From contig CP025839.1 in NCBI GenBank assembly GCA_002953655.1, positions 1,426,001-1,490,000 on the forward strand: a DNA stretch of 64,000 nt, read 5' to 3'. The stretch comes from Latilactobacillus sakei. GTDB lineage: Bacteria; Bacillota; Bacilli; Lactobacillales; Lactobacillaceae. Below, one piece after another: positions 18,289 to 26,791 of this stretch. Each line of letters begins with the position of its first letter. Within the stretch, counting starts at the first letter, position 1. A program made the position numbers and the translations under genes. The notes beneath the pieces were generated by a model. It was not told the DNA's origin. It worked only from the letters and a program-made list of their open reading frames with translations, and searched no databases.

Positions 18289-19128
18289 ATGTCAAAATTA
18301 AAAACAACCACCACCCTTATTATCGGGCTACTACTCGCAGCAAGTAGTCCCCTCATCACACCGGAACCGACCCAAGCAGCTTCAGGGACCGCGGATTATC
18401 AACAAGCTCAAAAGATTAATCAGAAGAATAAAAAGACTAGCAAGAAAATCAGTAAATTACAACGCCAGATCAACAAGCTCAATAAGCAACTCGCTAAACT
18501 GGCAACTGAAACCAATACCCCCATCGCTAATACAACAAATCACGCTGCTTCTGAGCTGGCAACATTAGATTATCAAGGCGATAACGAAATTATCGTCAAC
18601 AATAACCAACCCATCTTTACTGTAGCTGATCTAGAGACGACAAAAGGCCCCTGGCAGACTTTTAGCAATCTTGATCAATTAAATCGGGCCGGTACCGCCA
18701 ATGCGCTCTTAAATAAAAGCATGATGCCTACTACTAAGCGAGAAGGCCTTACCTGGAACCCGACTGGTTGGCGTAACAAGCGGATAAAATCCGGCTGGCT
18801 CTACAATCGGAGTCATCTAATCGGTTATCAACTGACTGGTGAGAACAATAATCCTAAAAATCTCATCACCGGGACTCGCCAATTAAATGCCCCTGAAATG
18901 CTGGCCCATGAATCGGATATTGCAACCTATCTAAAAAAACACCCCTCAAGCTACGTGCGTTACCGTGTAACACCTATTTTTAGAGGGAATGAATTATTAG
19001 CCCGGGGCGTCCAAATGGAAGGCCAATCAGTTGGCGACAATAGCATTCAATTTAACACTTACATCTTTAACGTTGCCGATGGCGTCACTTTAAATTACGC
19101 AGATGGTTCGAGTAAAACTGCCAAATAA
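18289..19128 (+). CDS. Secreted DNA/RNA non-specific endonuclease (EndA-like)
   Basis: 279 residues. Signal peptide (about 1-30, ending TQA), a Lys-rich helical stretch (35-65), then the beta-beta-alpha metal nuclease domain. The catalytic motif is NRSHLIGYQLTGENNNPKNL (around 175-195), the EndA version of DRGH, with the conserved NNPKNLITGTRQLN metal-site Asn. Likely cuts extracellular DNA, as EndA does during competence in streptococci or for nutrient scavenging. Start ATG 18289 follows GGGAGG; the frame extends upstream to 18271 without a ribosome site. Confidence 0.88.
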   Translation: MSKLKTTTTLIIGLLLAASSPLITPEPTQAASGTADYQQAQKINQKNKKTSKKISKLQRQINKLNKQLAKLATETNTPIANTTNHAASELATLDYQGDNEIIVNNNQPIFTVADLETTKGPWQTFSNLDQLNRAGTANALLNKSMMPTTKREGLTWNPTGWRNKRIKSGWLYNRSHLIGYQLTGENNNPKNLITGTRQLNAPEMLAHESDIATYLKKHPSSYVRYRVTPIFRGNELLARGVQMEGQSVGDNSIQFNTYIFNVADGVTLNYADGSSKTAK

Positions 19129-19135
19129 ACACATT

Positions 19136-19166
19136 AAGCAAAGTCTTTTAGGACTTTGCTTTTTTA
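19136..19166 (+). terminator. Nuclease operon terminator
   Basis: AAGCAAAGTC/GACTTTGCTT hairpin followed by TTTTTT. Confidence 0.85.
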
Positions 19167-19263
19167 TGTTATCTAACAGAATTGTCACTCCAGATTTAAC
19201 GCTTATCATTGAGCTTGAAGCATGAGATAATATAGCCATTAAATCTTTTAGGGGAGTTACTTT

Positions 19264-20070
19264 ATGCAAGTCAAATCACATCAGATTATGAATAATTTCG
19301 ATATTAAAATTTTAGGAATCTTGCTCATGTTCGTTGACCATGTCCATCAAATGTTCGCCGGTGCAGGAGTTCCTGACTGGGTCGATTGGTTCGGGAGACC
19401 AGTCGCGACTATTTTCTTTTTCATGGCAGTTGAAGGTTTCACACACACCCGTAATCAGAAACGTTATTTGACTCAGTTATTGGTTGGCTTTTGGATAATG
19501 AGTTTTGGGGATCGTCTCATTCAACAATTCTTCACAGTTGGTGATATTGCCTTATCAAATAACATTTTTACAGACCTATTTATCGCCGTATTAGCAATGT
19601 ATGGCATCCAAAAAATCACAGCGGGCTGGCAGGCTCAGCGTACCAAACAAATCACAATTGGCATCCTAGCACTCATCGTCCCTATTATCATGTCACTATT
19701 GGTAATAGTCCTAATTGTTAATCCTAAAACAGCAATGTTGGCAGCCAATATTGGGATGATTGTGCCAACCGTTACACTCGCTGAAAATTCTATTTTTCTT
19801 TACATCGGCGTCTTTTTCTATCTTTTCCGCAATAATCGGTTACTGCAATGCCTGACAATTGTTGCTTTTGCTGTTATTAATGCGGGCGCCAACTCAGGAT
19901 TTACCTTTACTGGTTTATTAACGACTAACACCCAATGGATGATGGTTTTCGCGATTATCCCTATCTTGTTATACAATGGCCAAAAAGGACGCAGTATGAA
20001 GTCATTTTTCTACTTCTTCTATCCCATCCATATTTGGTTGTTGTACATCCTGGCTTCTTTTATGATTTAA
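19264..20070 (+). CDS. TraX family membrane protein
   Basis: 268 residues, about 8 membrane helices. The N-terminus carries the TraX signature: NNFDIKILGILLMFVDHVHQ, GRPVATIFFFMAVEGFxHTRN. F-plasmid TraX N-acetylates pilin; chromosomal Firmicute members are presumed membrane acyltransferases of unknown substrate. ATG at 19264 after GGGGAG. Stands alone, with no conjugation genes nearby, so a role in transfer is not implied. Confidence 0.9.
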   Translation: MQVKSHQIMNNFDIKILGILLMFVDHVHQMFAGAGVPDWVDWFGRPVATIFFFMAVEGFTHTRNQKRYLTQLLVGFWIMSFGDRLIQQFFTVGDIALSNNIFTDLFIAVLAMYGIQKITAGWQAQRTKQITIGILALIVPIIMSLLVIVLIVNPKTAMLAANIGMIVPTVTLAENSIFLYIGVFFYLFRNNRLLQCLTIVAFAVINAGANSGFTFTGLLTTNTQWMMVFAIIPILLYNGQKGRSMKSFFYFFYPIHIWLLYILASFMI

Positions 20071-20212
20071 CAAGCATTAGCAAGCTAAAAACTATTAATC
20101 GGTAATCTGGGTATGCCATAATATTATTAACAGCAATAGATGTCTCTCAGCCAACTTTTATCGTCCAAATCAGATGACGTTAAAAGCTGATTAATGGAAA
20201 GGGGTTTTTATT

Positions 20213-20578
20213 ATGGTTAAATCATATCAAAGATTTTGGGAACGGATTTTCGATTTCACAGGAACCTCAAATCGACCTGATTTTTGGTGGCCAATTATTA
20301 TTAATTATTTCTTAGGTGGTATTATTATCGGGATTATTCAGACCATGACCGGTCATCCAATTTCAGAAATTTATAATATTGGTGATTTAGGCATTTCGAT
20401 GGGCCGTAATATCGTGGTCTTCATCGTCTGGATTGCAACTTTATCCGTTAAAATCCGTCGTCTTCACGATACAGACCGTTCAGGCTGGTGGGTTCTCATT
20501 GAATTCGTACCACTTATCGGGACAATCTGGTTCTACATTTTAATGCTCTTACCAACAAAAACAAATCGTTGGGCATAG
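20213..20578 (+). CDS. DUF805 family membrane protein
   Basis: 121 residues with three to four membrane helices and the DUF805 hallmarks: N-terminal FDFTGTSNRPDFWW (RxxFW) and, after the second helix, VKIRRLHDTDRSGWWVL, ending with LP and a polar tail. Function unknown. AAAGGGG precedes the ATG. Followed by its own small terminator. Confidence 0.93.
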   Translation: MVKSYQRFWERIFDFTGTSNRPDFWWPIIINYFLGGIIIGIIQTMTGHPISEIYNIGDLGISMGRNIVVFIVWIATLSVKIRRLHDTDRSGWWVLIEFVPLIGTIWFYILMLLPTKTNRWA

Positions 20579-20586
20579 ACACTAAA

Positions 20587-20617
20587 ATAGCAGTCATCCC
20601 GTGGCTGTTATTTTTTT
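20587..20617 (+). terminator. DUF805 gene terminator
   Basis: ATAGCAGTCA/TGGCTGTTAT hairpin then a run of seven T. Confidence 0.75.
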
Positions 20618-20623
20618 GCAACA

Positions 20624-20667
20624 AAAAAGGCATTTAACACCGTTACGGTAGTGTTAAATGCCTTTTA
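20624..20667 (-). terminator. tmRNA terminator
   Basis: AAAAGGCATTTAACAC/GTGTTAAATGCCTTTT hairpin downstream of ssrA on the minus strand, with a T-run. Confidence 0.9.
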
Positions 20668-20705
20668 TTAAGCCAACTAATTAGCTTAACCCTTGTTTTA
20701 TCCAA

Positions 20706-21072
20706 TGGAGCCGGCGGGGGTTGAACCCGCGTCCATGCGCATTGCCACGTCAATCTCTACACTCATAGTCGAACTATTTAGAAATTCGTTAGCCCAAAAC
20801 GCCGTTCAACAAAGGCTCGGATGGACTAACTAGTTTGAAAATCTCTTTTAAACACTTCAAACGGCGGCATTTAACGTAACCCAATTAATTTGAGACCCGG
20901 ATCTAACCCTTGGGTGAAGTTAGGCGGATCACGCTATGCTGGTGTTTAGGCAGCTACAGCGTAAGAATTGTTATTGTTTGCAGTTATAATTAACTGTAAC
21001 GTTGTTAACGCAGACGTAACCTACGAAGTGCAATTCACGCTCACCTACACATGTCGAATCCGTAACGGCCCC
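20706..21072 (-). ncRNA. ssrA: Transfer-messenger RNA
   Basis: Rescues stalled ribosomes. The 5' end GGGGCCGTTACGGATTCGAC and the 3' end with the T-arm GGGTTCAACCC and CGGCTCC-A form the alanine-accepting tRNA-like domain. The acceptor stem pairs GGGGCCG with CGGCTCC. CCA is not encoded. The tag reading frame at 20946-20981 (minus strand) encodes ANNNNSYAVAA and a TAA stop. About 367 bases, the usual size. Confidence 0.97.
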
Positions 21073-21086
21073 GATATGCATAGCAT

Positions 21087-21092
21087 ATTCTA
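21087..21092 (-). promoter_or_regulatory. ssrA promoter -10
   Basis: TAGAAT preceded by TGA (extended -10) on the minus strand, about 15 bases from the mature tmRNA 5' end, which is made by RNase P. Confidence 0.55.
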
Positions 21093-21118
21093 TCATAAAT
21101 TCGCGTAATATAAAAGGA

Positions 21119-21577
21119 TTACGCCGATTTAACCACTAATCGTTTCTCAGGAAACCGTTCTTTGAGAAACTTAGCTAGTATTTGACTATCTAATTTAAAC
21201 TTTAACGTCGTAATTTGAATTTGACCGCTAAACACTTGAACGACGGTTTCAGCCTCTTTTGTGATTAATTCAATTTTAGAAATTGCGGCAAATTGACGAA
21301 CCGTATTTAAATTCGCAATCAGCATGGTCTTGGTAAAACCCTTGGGCCAAAATGCGAAAACTAATAGAATGATAACTGACGCAATACCGGTCAGCTTATC
21401 ATCTACCGTTCCTGTGACAACAAGACTGGCAATCAGTAACCCGATCGCAATTATCGTCAAAATGATGCGCATCACACGACTACTCTTAGCGCGATATACC
21501 ATATGAAACTGCACGACTAGCCAAATGACTAACAAAGCGATTGCTAAGATACTATAAAAAATTGTAAAACTTGACAT
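21119..21577 (-). CDS. Membrane protein with C-terminal soluble domain, family not identified
   Basis: 152 residues: three membrane helices (about 5-25, 33-52 and 58-76), then a soluble domain of mixed strand and helix (90-152) that looks like the small YcxB-type domains of Gram-positive membrane proteins, though I cannot confirm the family. Start ATG 21577 follows GGAGG by 8 bases; the longer frame to 21622 overlaps the ackA terminator. Directly downstream of ackA, but separated from it by that terminator. Confidence 0.7.
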   Translation of the reverse strand: MSSFTIFYSILAIALLVIWLVVQFHMVYRAKSSRVMRIILTIIAIGLLIASLVVTGTVDDKLTGIASVIILLVFAFWPKGFTKTMLIANLNTVRQFAAISKIELITKEAETVVQVFSGQIQITTLKFKLDSQILAKFLKERFPEKRLVVKSA

Positions 21578-21593
21578 TGCCTTAAACCTCCAA

Positions 21594-21628
21594 TAAAAAA
21601 GGACCAGCAATACGCTGATCACTTTTTA
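21594..21628 (-). terminator. ackA terminator
   Basis: GATCAGC/GCTGGTC stem with AAAAAGT/CCTTTTTT flanks on the minus strand, starting 4 bases after the ackA stop. Confidence 0.75.
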
Positions 21629-21631
21629 AAC

Positions 21632-22828
21632 TTATTTAATTTGACCAACTGACATAACGTCTCTGGCAATCATGACTTCTTCGTTTGTAGGTACTAAGAG
21701 CACCTTAACTTTTGAATCATCTGTACTAATAATGCGTTCTTGTGCCATCACATTATTCCGTTCTGGATCAACCTCAACACCGAAATAGCTAAGACGGTCG
21801 CCAATACGTTGACGCATCAAGATGTCACCTTCACCCATACCAGCTGTGATCACCAAGACATCTAAGCCTCCCATAATCGCCACGTATGAACCAACATACT
21901 TGATTAAACGGTTAACGAAAATATCAATTGCTAATTGTGATTCTGGGCGTTCTTCTCTGGTCTTTTCAAGATCACGCATATCAGGCGATAAGCCTGAAAT
22001 ACCGTAAATCCCAGATTTCTTATTCAAGATATCAATCATCTCTTCTGGATCCTTGATATCTAATTTCTTCATTAAGAAAGCGACTAATGAAGCATCGATA
22101 TCGCCCGAACGGGTACTCATTGTAACACCAGCAAGTGGTGTAAAGCCCATTGAAGTATCCAATGACTTACCCTCCTTGATAGCGGTCATTGAAACACCAC
22201 TCCCAAGATGCATTGTAATCATCTTCAAATCTTCTAATGGTTTTCCTAACATTTCAGCCGCACGATGTGAGACATAACGGTGACTAGTCCCATGAGCCCC
22301 GTATTTACGAGCCCCATATTTACGATAATAGTCTAGTGGCAAACTATAAAGATAGTTTTCTTCAGGCATTGTTGTGTGGAACGAGGTATCAAAGACTGCT
22401 ACTTGTGGCACATCAGGCAGAATATTACGGAAAGCACGGATCACACCGGCTTCAGCAGGATTATGCAATGGTGCGTATTCAGCTAATTCTTCAATACGTT
22501 TTAATGAGGCTTCAGTGATCAAGGCAGATGTTTTAAAATCTTCGCCTCCGGCAACAACCCGGTGGCCAATCCCACTAATTTCTGAATATTCAGCAATAAT
22601 CTTAAATTCGATTAACTTCTTAAGTAATAAATCAACCGCAACATCTTGGGTTTCAATATCTTGCGTAATTTCATATTTTTGACCATCACCATACTTAACA
22701 GTGAAGACAGAATCAGATAAGCCGAGACGATCAACCATCCCTTTGGCAATCACCTTTTCTTCAGGCATTACAAATAATTTCCATTTTAAAGTTGAACTGC
22801 CGGCATTAATTGCTAAAATTTTTGACAT
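21632..22828 (-). CDS. ackA: Acetate kinase
   Basis: Makes ATP and acetate from acetyl phosphate and ADP; the partner pta lies at 61102. 398 residues, family length. N-terminal phosphate-binding INAGSSTLKWKLF (6-18), HRVVAGGE near 90, catalytic-core GTSHRYVSHRA (near 180-190) and LGSGVSMTAI. ATG after AAAAGGTGATT. Downstream of the ytxK-like methyltransferase with a 21-base gap, as in Bacillus, so the two are probably cotranscribed. Confidence 0.97.
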   Translation of the reverse strand: MSKILAINAGSSTLKWKLFVMPEEKVIAKGMVDRLGLSDSVFTVKYGDGQKYEITQDIETQDVAVDLLLKKLIEFKIIAEYSEISGIGHRVVAGGEDFKTSALITEASLKRIEELAEYAPLHNPAEAGVIRAFRNILPDVPQVAVFDTSFHTTMPEENYLYSLPLDYYRKYGARKYGAHGTSHRYVSHRAAEMLGKPLEDLKMITMHLGSGVSMTAIKEGKSLDTSMGFTPLAGVTMSTRSGDIDASLVAFLMKKLDIKDPEEMIDILNKKSGIYGISGLSPDMRDLEKTREERPESQLAIDIFVNRLIKYVGSYVAIMGGLDVLVITAGMGEGDILMRQRIGDRLSYFGVEVDPERNNVMAQERIISTDDSKVKVLLVPTNEEVMIARDVMSVGQIK

Positions 22829-22849
22829 CTAATCACCTTTTCTATTCGA

Positions 22850-23860
22850 TTAATTAATATTTTCTTTATGCCAAGTCCGAATCTGTTGTAAATACGCAGC
22901 GAACGCTTTTTGATCGTTTGAATTTGGAAATTCACCTAATAGAATTTGCTTAGCTTGTTGGGCACCAGCGCCTTGTTTTTGTAAGACTAAGATGGCTTTT
23001 TGGCCTTCTTTAGTTTTAAACAAGTTAACTGGTAAGCTCAATAGGCCTTGCAAGTAGACGTGTTTAGTAATCCATTTTACCAATTGCTTAGCTTCATCTG
23101 TTTCCAAAATAACATTGGGTACCAGAAAGAAGCCAAAACCGCCTTCTTTAACATAGTGCATCGTTTGTTCAATTAATAAATGATGCGCATATGAGTGGCC
23201 ACTAGCAGCATGCGTTTCAAAATCCGCTGCCCGTTCATCAATTGGATAAAAACCAATTGGTAAATCAGCAACCGCGATATCAACTGGCTTAACCATTAAC
23301 GGTTCAATCGCATCTTGATGGAATAAAGTGGTGTCTAACCCTTGTAACTCGCTACTGATACCAGCTAATTCTAGTAGACTATCATCATTATCAACCCCAA
23401 AACCTTGGAGCTTATTACCCGTTAGATTTTGAATATGATTCATGACAGTTGCTAATAAATTACCTGTACCAATCACTGGGTCTAACACTGTCTTAATTTG
23501 ATCAGCGCCACCAAATACTTCCGCCAAATAGGCGACTAAATAACCGATTGCATCAGGGGTCATTTGTTTATTAGGCTCCACTTTAACTTGTCGAAGTCCT
23601 TTTAAGGTTGCCAGTTGTAAGGCTTGACGAATGGTCTCCGCATCAAACTGGTTCAGCTTAACCGTTGCGTAAATTGGTTCAAGTTGTGCGACCGTTTGCG
23701 CATCTGGTAAATTATCTTCAACCTTCACACGACCACCATCAGCAATATTGGCAATTGATTCAGTCAATGCATCTAAATAGGTTGTTTCTAAATTCTGTTC
23801 AATCAACGTTGTTGTTTGATCAATTAAATCAAACAACGTTTCTACAGCACTCTTAGGCAA
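22850..23860 (-). CDS. ytxK: YtxK-like class I SAM-dependent methyltransferase
   Basis: About 336 residues. N-terminal helical region, then an N6-adenine-type methyltransferase fold with the SAM loop DPVIGTGNLLATV (about 135-147) and DLPIGFYP at the position of the NPPY motif. The DPPY/NPPY motif is altered to DLPI, so substrate class cannot be assumed. Usually encoded between comG and ackA, as here. The start at TTG 23860 is preferred, because GAGGTGG lies 5-6 bases before it; the GTG at 23869 is inside that ribosome site. Confidence 0.88.
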   Translation of the reverse strand: MPKSAVETLFDLIDQTTTLIEQNLETTYLDALTESIANIADGGRVKVEDNLPDAQTVAQLEPIYATVKLNQFDAETIRQALQLATLKGLRQVKVEPNKQMTPDAIGYLVAYLAEVFGGADQIKTVLDPVIGTGNLLATVMNHIQNLTGNKLQGFGVDNDDSLLELAGISSELQGLDTTLFHQDAIEPLMVKPVDIAVADLPIGFYPIDERAADFETHAASGHSYAHHLLIEQTMHYVKEGGFGFFLVPNVILETDEAKQLVKWITKHVYLQGLLSLPVNLFKTKEGQKAILVLQKQGAGAQQAKQILLGEFPNSNDQKAFAAYLQQIRTWHKENIN

Positions 23861-23957
23861 AATAGCCACCTCTATTCATTGGATTCTGTTATATTCTAGC
23901 GGTAATCCAACATCAACGCAAGTAATACAGATGGTTACATTACAAATTATAAGCTAT

Positions 23958-23971
23958 AGTAAGCGCTTTAT
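23958..23971. promoter_or_regulatory. Possible cre (CcpA) site upstream of ytxK-ackA
   Basis: AGTAAGCGCTTTAT matches the core TAANCGNTT of the catabolite responsive element with about three edge mismatches. ackA is CcpA-activated in Bacillus. Weak evidence. Confidence 0.35.
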
Positions 23972-23983
23972 CAAATGGAATTT

Positions 23984-24322
23984 TTATTTTTCACCTGTTA
24001 TATTTTTTATTTCAAACTGTTTCTGATAACCGTTATTGAGAGTAACCTTGATTTGATGCTGTTTCTTTAGAATTTGGCTCTCACCAGTCGTCGCTTTGAT
24101 CCCTTTTAAATTAGCCTTAGATTGACTGGCTAATGTCAATTCATAAAGTGTTTTAGCCCGATAGTAATTTAATAAATACTGATAACTCTGTTGCTGCTGT
24201 TGGTAACTATGGGTCACACCAACTAATACAACACTGATTAACGTCAGCATTAATATCGCGTTGAGTAACGCAACCGCCGTATGTTTAATTGGTGTCAGCC
24301 TTCTTTTTCTTAGCTTGTTCAT
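23984..24322 (-). CDS. comGG: ComGG-like competence pseudopilus protein
   Basis: 112 residues, last gene of the comG operon. One N-terminal membrane helix (about residues 14-35) after a short basic leader (NKLRKRRLTPIK), then a Tyr/Gln-rich helical region. It has no classical prepilin peptidase site, as is usual for ComGG. Start ATG 24322 follows GGAGG by 6 bases; the frame continues upstream to 24409 but without a ribosome site. It overlaps comGF by 38 bases. Assignment rests largely on position. Confidence 0.82.
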   Translation of the reverse strand: MNKLRKRRLTPIKHTAVALLNAILMLTLISVVLVGVTHSYQQQQQSYQYLLNYYRAKTLYELTLASQSKANLKGIKATTGESQILKKQHQIKVTLNNGYQKQFEIKNITGEK

Positions 24323-24806
24323 CTTGTTCCTCCAAGAAAACTTCGTGTTGATAACGCCTCTGATCCATAAAAGTCGCATCAATTTGAACAAACGGTCGCT
24401 GATAGTCAAGTTGTAATTGCTTGAGGTTGCCTAATAATGGCATATACCCATCTAATTGGCTGACAACGACCATTTCACTTTTCATCCTTTTTAAATAGTA
24501 AATAGTCTCGGCAGCTTCCCCCGACTGATTAGTATCAGGTTTTCGAAAGGTGATTTTTGGCCCCTCTTGCTCTTGATAATGGGTAAAGTATGCATCCGCT
24601 AAAAATTCGTCCAGTTGAATCGTACTAATATGCCAATTGATTGTATTTTGCTGTTGTTGTGTGACTTTAATTGCCTTTTGCAAAATACCCACTGTTGCCA
24701 CTAATAACTGACTCATCAGGATTAGAATCGCCATTGAAATCACCATTTCAATTAAAGTGAACGCTGAGTGTTTAATCGGTCGTCCAATTAATCGCAACCG
24801 ACTCAC
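24285..24806 (-). CDS. comGF: ComGF-like minor pseudopilin
   Basis: 173 residues. Leader RPIKHS then AFTLIEMVISMAILILMSQL: a type IV pilin-like hydrophobic helix with Glu at +5 of the FTLIE motif. The rest is a ComGF-type globular domain with IQLDEFLADAYF. Start GTG 24806. It overlaps comGE by 35 bases. Part of the DNA-uptake pseudopilus. Confidence 0.88.
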   Translation of the reverse strand: MSRLRLIGRPIKHSAFTLIEMVISMAILILMSQLLVATVGILQKAIKVTQQQQNTINWHISTIQLDEFLADAYFTHYQEQEGPKITFRKPDTNQSGEAAETIYYLKRMKSEMVVVSQLDGYMPLLGNLKQLQLDYQRPFVQIDATFMDQRRYQHEVFLEEQDEQAKKKKADTN

Positions 24807-25077
24807 CTGCCTTTGTGGTTACCTTTAATTTCTGCTGATTAGCCGTCACCGTATAGACCGTTCGCCCCATTTGCCACTGTTTCTTCACCTGCTGATGGGC
24901 TCTTAACTGCTCGGCGGCCATCGCTAAGACCGCCTGCTGGGCGACTTGCTGTTGTTTAAGCGTTTGTTGGTGTTTAAAACGTAATAAACTGGCCGTTAAT
25001 AGCCAACTAGCCCCTAATACTAAGGTTAAGGCAATGATATTTTCAACGAGCAAAAAGGCCGGCCTACTTCTGAACAT
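24772..25077 (-). CDS. comGE: ComGE-like minor pseudopilin
   Basis: 101 residues with an N-terminal pilin-like helix (FLLVENIIALTLVLGASWLL, with the +5 Glu) and a Gln-rich amphipathic helix. Size and operon position fit ComGE. ATG after GGGGGG; overlaps comGD by 14 bases. Confidence 0.82.
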   Translation of the reverse strand: MFRSRPAFLLVENIIALTLVLGASWLLTASLLRFKHQQTLKQQQVAQQAVLAMAAEQLRAHQQVKKQWQMGRTVYTVTANQQKLKVTTKAGESVAINWTTD

Positions 25078-25516
25078 GTAATACCCCCCACATCATCTGG
25101 ACTTTATACTGATATTCACGATTATTAAGCGTTGATTTTAACTTTAAGGTGCGCGGCTTGATGCCTTTGTTATGAGTAATATTAATTAAATGCCACTCTG
25201 CCGGATTGCTCACCGTTAAAGTTGCCGGCAGCACTAGTTGTTGTTTCCTATACGAGTCACCAGCGCCTTTAAATGTGATTGAGCGCGTTGGTGCATCCCA
25301 CATCACCCGAATCGCTCGCGGTTCAATTGCCACATATTGACGGGCTGCATCCCAACTGGTTTCAAATTGATGTAGAAACAACTGCTCAGCCTGTTGCGCC
25401 CGGTATTGCTTAATTTGATAAATCGGTAACCAACTTAATAGACTCACAATTGCTAAAACCACGCACATTTCAATCACCGTAAAACCCTCATTTTTGCTTA
25501 ACCGTGCCGCCTTCAA
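25064..25516 (-). CDS. comGD: ComGD-like pseudopilin
   Basis: 150 residues. Prepilin signal SKNEGFTVIEMCVVLAIVSL, cleaved by ComC after Gly, with Glu at +5. The C-terminal part is a small pilin domain. TTG start at 25516, 7 bases after GGGGG, overlapping comGC by 29 bases. Confidence 0.88.
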   Translation of the reverse strand: MKAARLSKNEGFTVIEMCVVLAIVSLLSWLPIYQIKQYRAQQAEQLFLHQFETSWDAARQYVAIEPRAIRVMWDAPTRSITFKGAGDSYRKQQLVLPATLTVSNPAEWHLINITHNKGIKPRTLKLKSTLNNREYQYKVQMMWGVLHVQK

Positions 25517-25787
25517 TTGTCATCCCCCGCTCCTTTGCGTGCTTTAACTGGTCTTTTGAAATATACTTATCCGTTAGCTCATCTAAACTCTTAATTTGAT
25601 GGCCTTGTTCGTCGGAAGCCAATTCAACTTGCGTCTGCAAAGTGGTTACCAACGCTTGATCCGTCTTTTTCTCAGCACGTTGTTTTTGAGCCACTAAATT
25701 TGGTGAAATTAATAAAATTAGTAATGCCACAATGGCTAAAACAATTACCATTTCGATTAATGTAAAAGCATTTCTTTTTTTCTTCAT
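25488..25787 (-). CDS. comGC: ComGC major pseudopilin
   Basis: 99 residues. Type IV pilin-like N-terminus KKKRNAFTLIEMVIVLAIVA with the invariant Glu, then a short helical domain. Builds the competence pseudopilus filament that captures DNA. The ATG overlaps the comGB stop (ATGA) and follows GGAGGG. Confidence 0.94.
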   Translation of the reverse strand: MKKKRNAFTLIEMVIVLAIVALLILLISPNLVAQKQRAEKKTDQALVTTLQTQVELASDEQGHQIKSLDELTDKYISKDQLKHAKERGMTIEGGTVKQK

Positions 25788-26791
25788 GAAATTCCCTCCA
25801 TTGTTTGATATAGCGGTAATAAAATACTAAGATACGTACAAATAATAATGATCCCAATTAAAATAAATAAAATAGGTTGCAACCAACTCAATTTACGCTG
25901 TAATTGCTTCTGTAATTCCGTATACTGCAGGTTAGCTAGCATCGTGATCTCCGTGGTCGTCTGTTGCGTCAGATTATGCTTAGCCAATACCAATCGTAAC
26001 GACTGTGGAAAAAATGCAGAGCGACTAAGATAAGTATCCAATGATTGACCCGAAGCAAGTACGACCTCTAATTGCGCTACCAAGGTCACCAGCCATGTAT
26101 TTTGTTGCAACTGCTTCTGCAAAGCACAAATTTCCGTTAACTTAAGCCCATTTTGCAGACAAGTACTCAAATCAAATAACAAACAATAATGATAATACTG
26201 CTGAATATCACGCCCAATGATTGGCCACTTGAACGCTTTTTGTAACCGAACTAAAACCGGTAAGCGCCGGTAAACCGTAAAAAGGCCGATGCCCATTATC
26301 AAAAGGCCAAGCACTAATAACAGGCCCCACAATATGACGCGATTAAGTGGCGAACTCGTCTGAGTTGAATCAGGTGTTATTTGGGCAATCTCTGGTAATA
26401 AATAATGACGCAATAAGCCAATTAAGCCCCCTAGAAAAGCCAAGAGAAATAACGGGTAGGCTAACACACCCCGTATTTCTCGATGACGTTTCTGGCGGAT
26501 ACTTTGAATCTGACCTAAATGCCATAAACATTGACCGAGATTACCTTGTAATTCGGTTAGTTCGATTTGACCAACGTAATCAGCCGGAAAATCAACATGC
26601 GCTAAACTAACTGCTAGACTCTCCCCTTTTTCAAGCGTTTGATTTACTTGATTTAACCATTGCCGCTGTTTTGGAAAAACAATTGGTAAGAAAGCAAAAG
26701 CTTGTTGCAATGAAAAACCGTTCTCTAATAACCGCCCCAATAACTGCAAGAAATCGGCGTAAAATTGCGCTTGTTGTCGTGATTTATACAT
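25784..26791 (-). CDS. comGB: ComGB membrane platform protein
   Basis: About 335 residues, GspF/PilC family inner-membrane platform for pseudopilus assembly. Two GspF-type domains with helices near 105-130, 150-175 and 305-330. Start ATG 26791 (GAAGGTGAT just upstream) overlaps the end of comGA; a GTG at 26800 is on the ribosome site itself. Confidence 0.93.
   Translation of the reverse strand: MYKSRQQAQFYADFLQLLGRLLENGFSLQQAFAFLPIVFPKQRQWLNQVNQTLEKGESLAVSLAHVDFPADYVGQIELTELQGNLGQCLWHLGQIQSIRQKRHREIRGVLAYPLFLLAFLGGLIGLLRHYLLPEIAQITPDSTQTSSPLNRVILWGLLLVLGLLIMGIGLFTVYRRLPVLVRLQKAFKWPIIGRDIQQYYHYCLLFDLSTCLQNGLKLTEICALQKQLQQNTWLVTLVAQLEVVLASGQSLDTYLSRSAFFPQSLRLVLAKHNLTQQTTTEITMLANLQYTELQKQLQRKLSWLQPILFILIGIIIICTYLSILLPLYQTMEGIS

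Noticed and set aside
19264-20070. TraX-like gene as a sign of a conjugative element
   Set aside because: No other transfer, relaxase, integrase or repeat signatures nearby; chromosomal TraX-like genes are common in Firmicutes.
20144-20188. CTTTTATCGTC ... GACGTTAAAAG hairpin upstream of the DUF805 gene
   Set aside because: Ten of eleven pairs but no promoter, terminator or family context; too weak to report as a feature.
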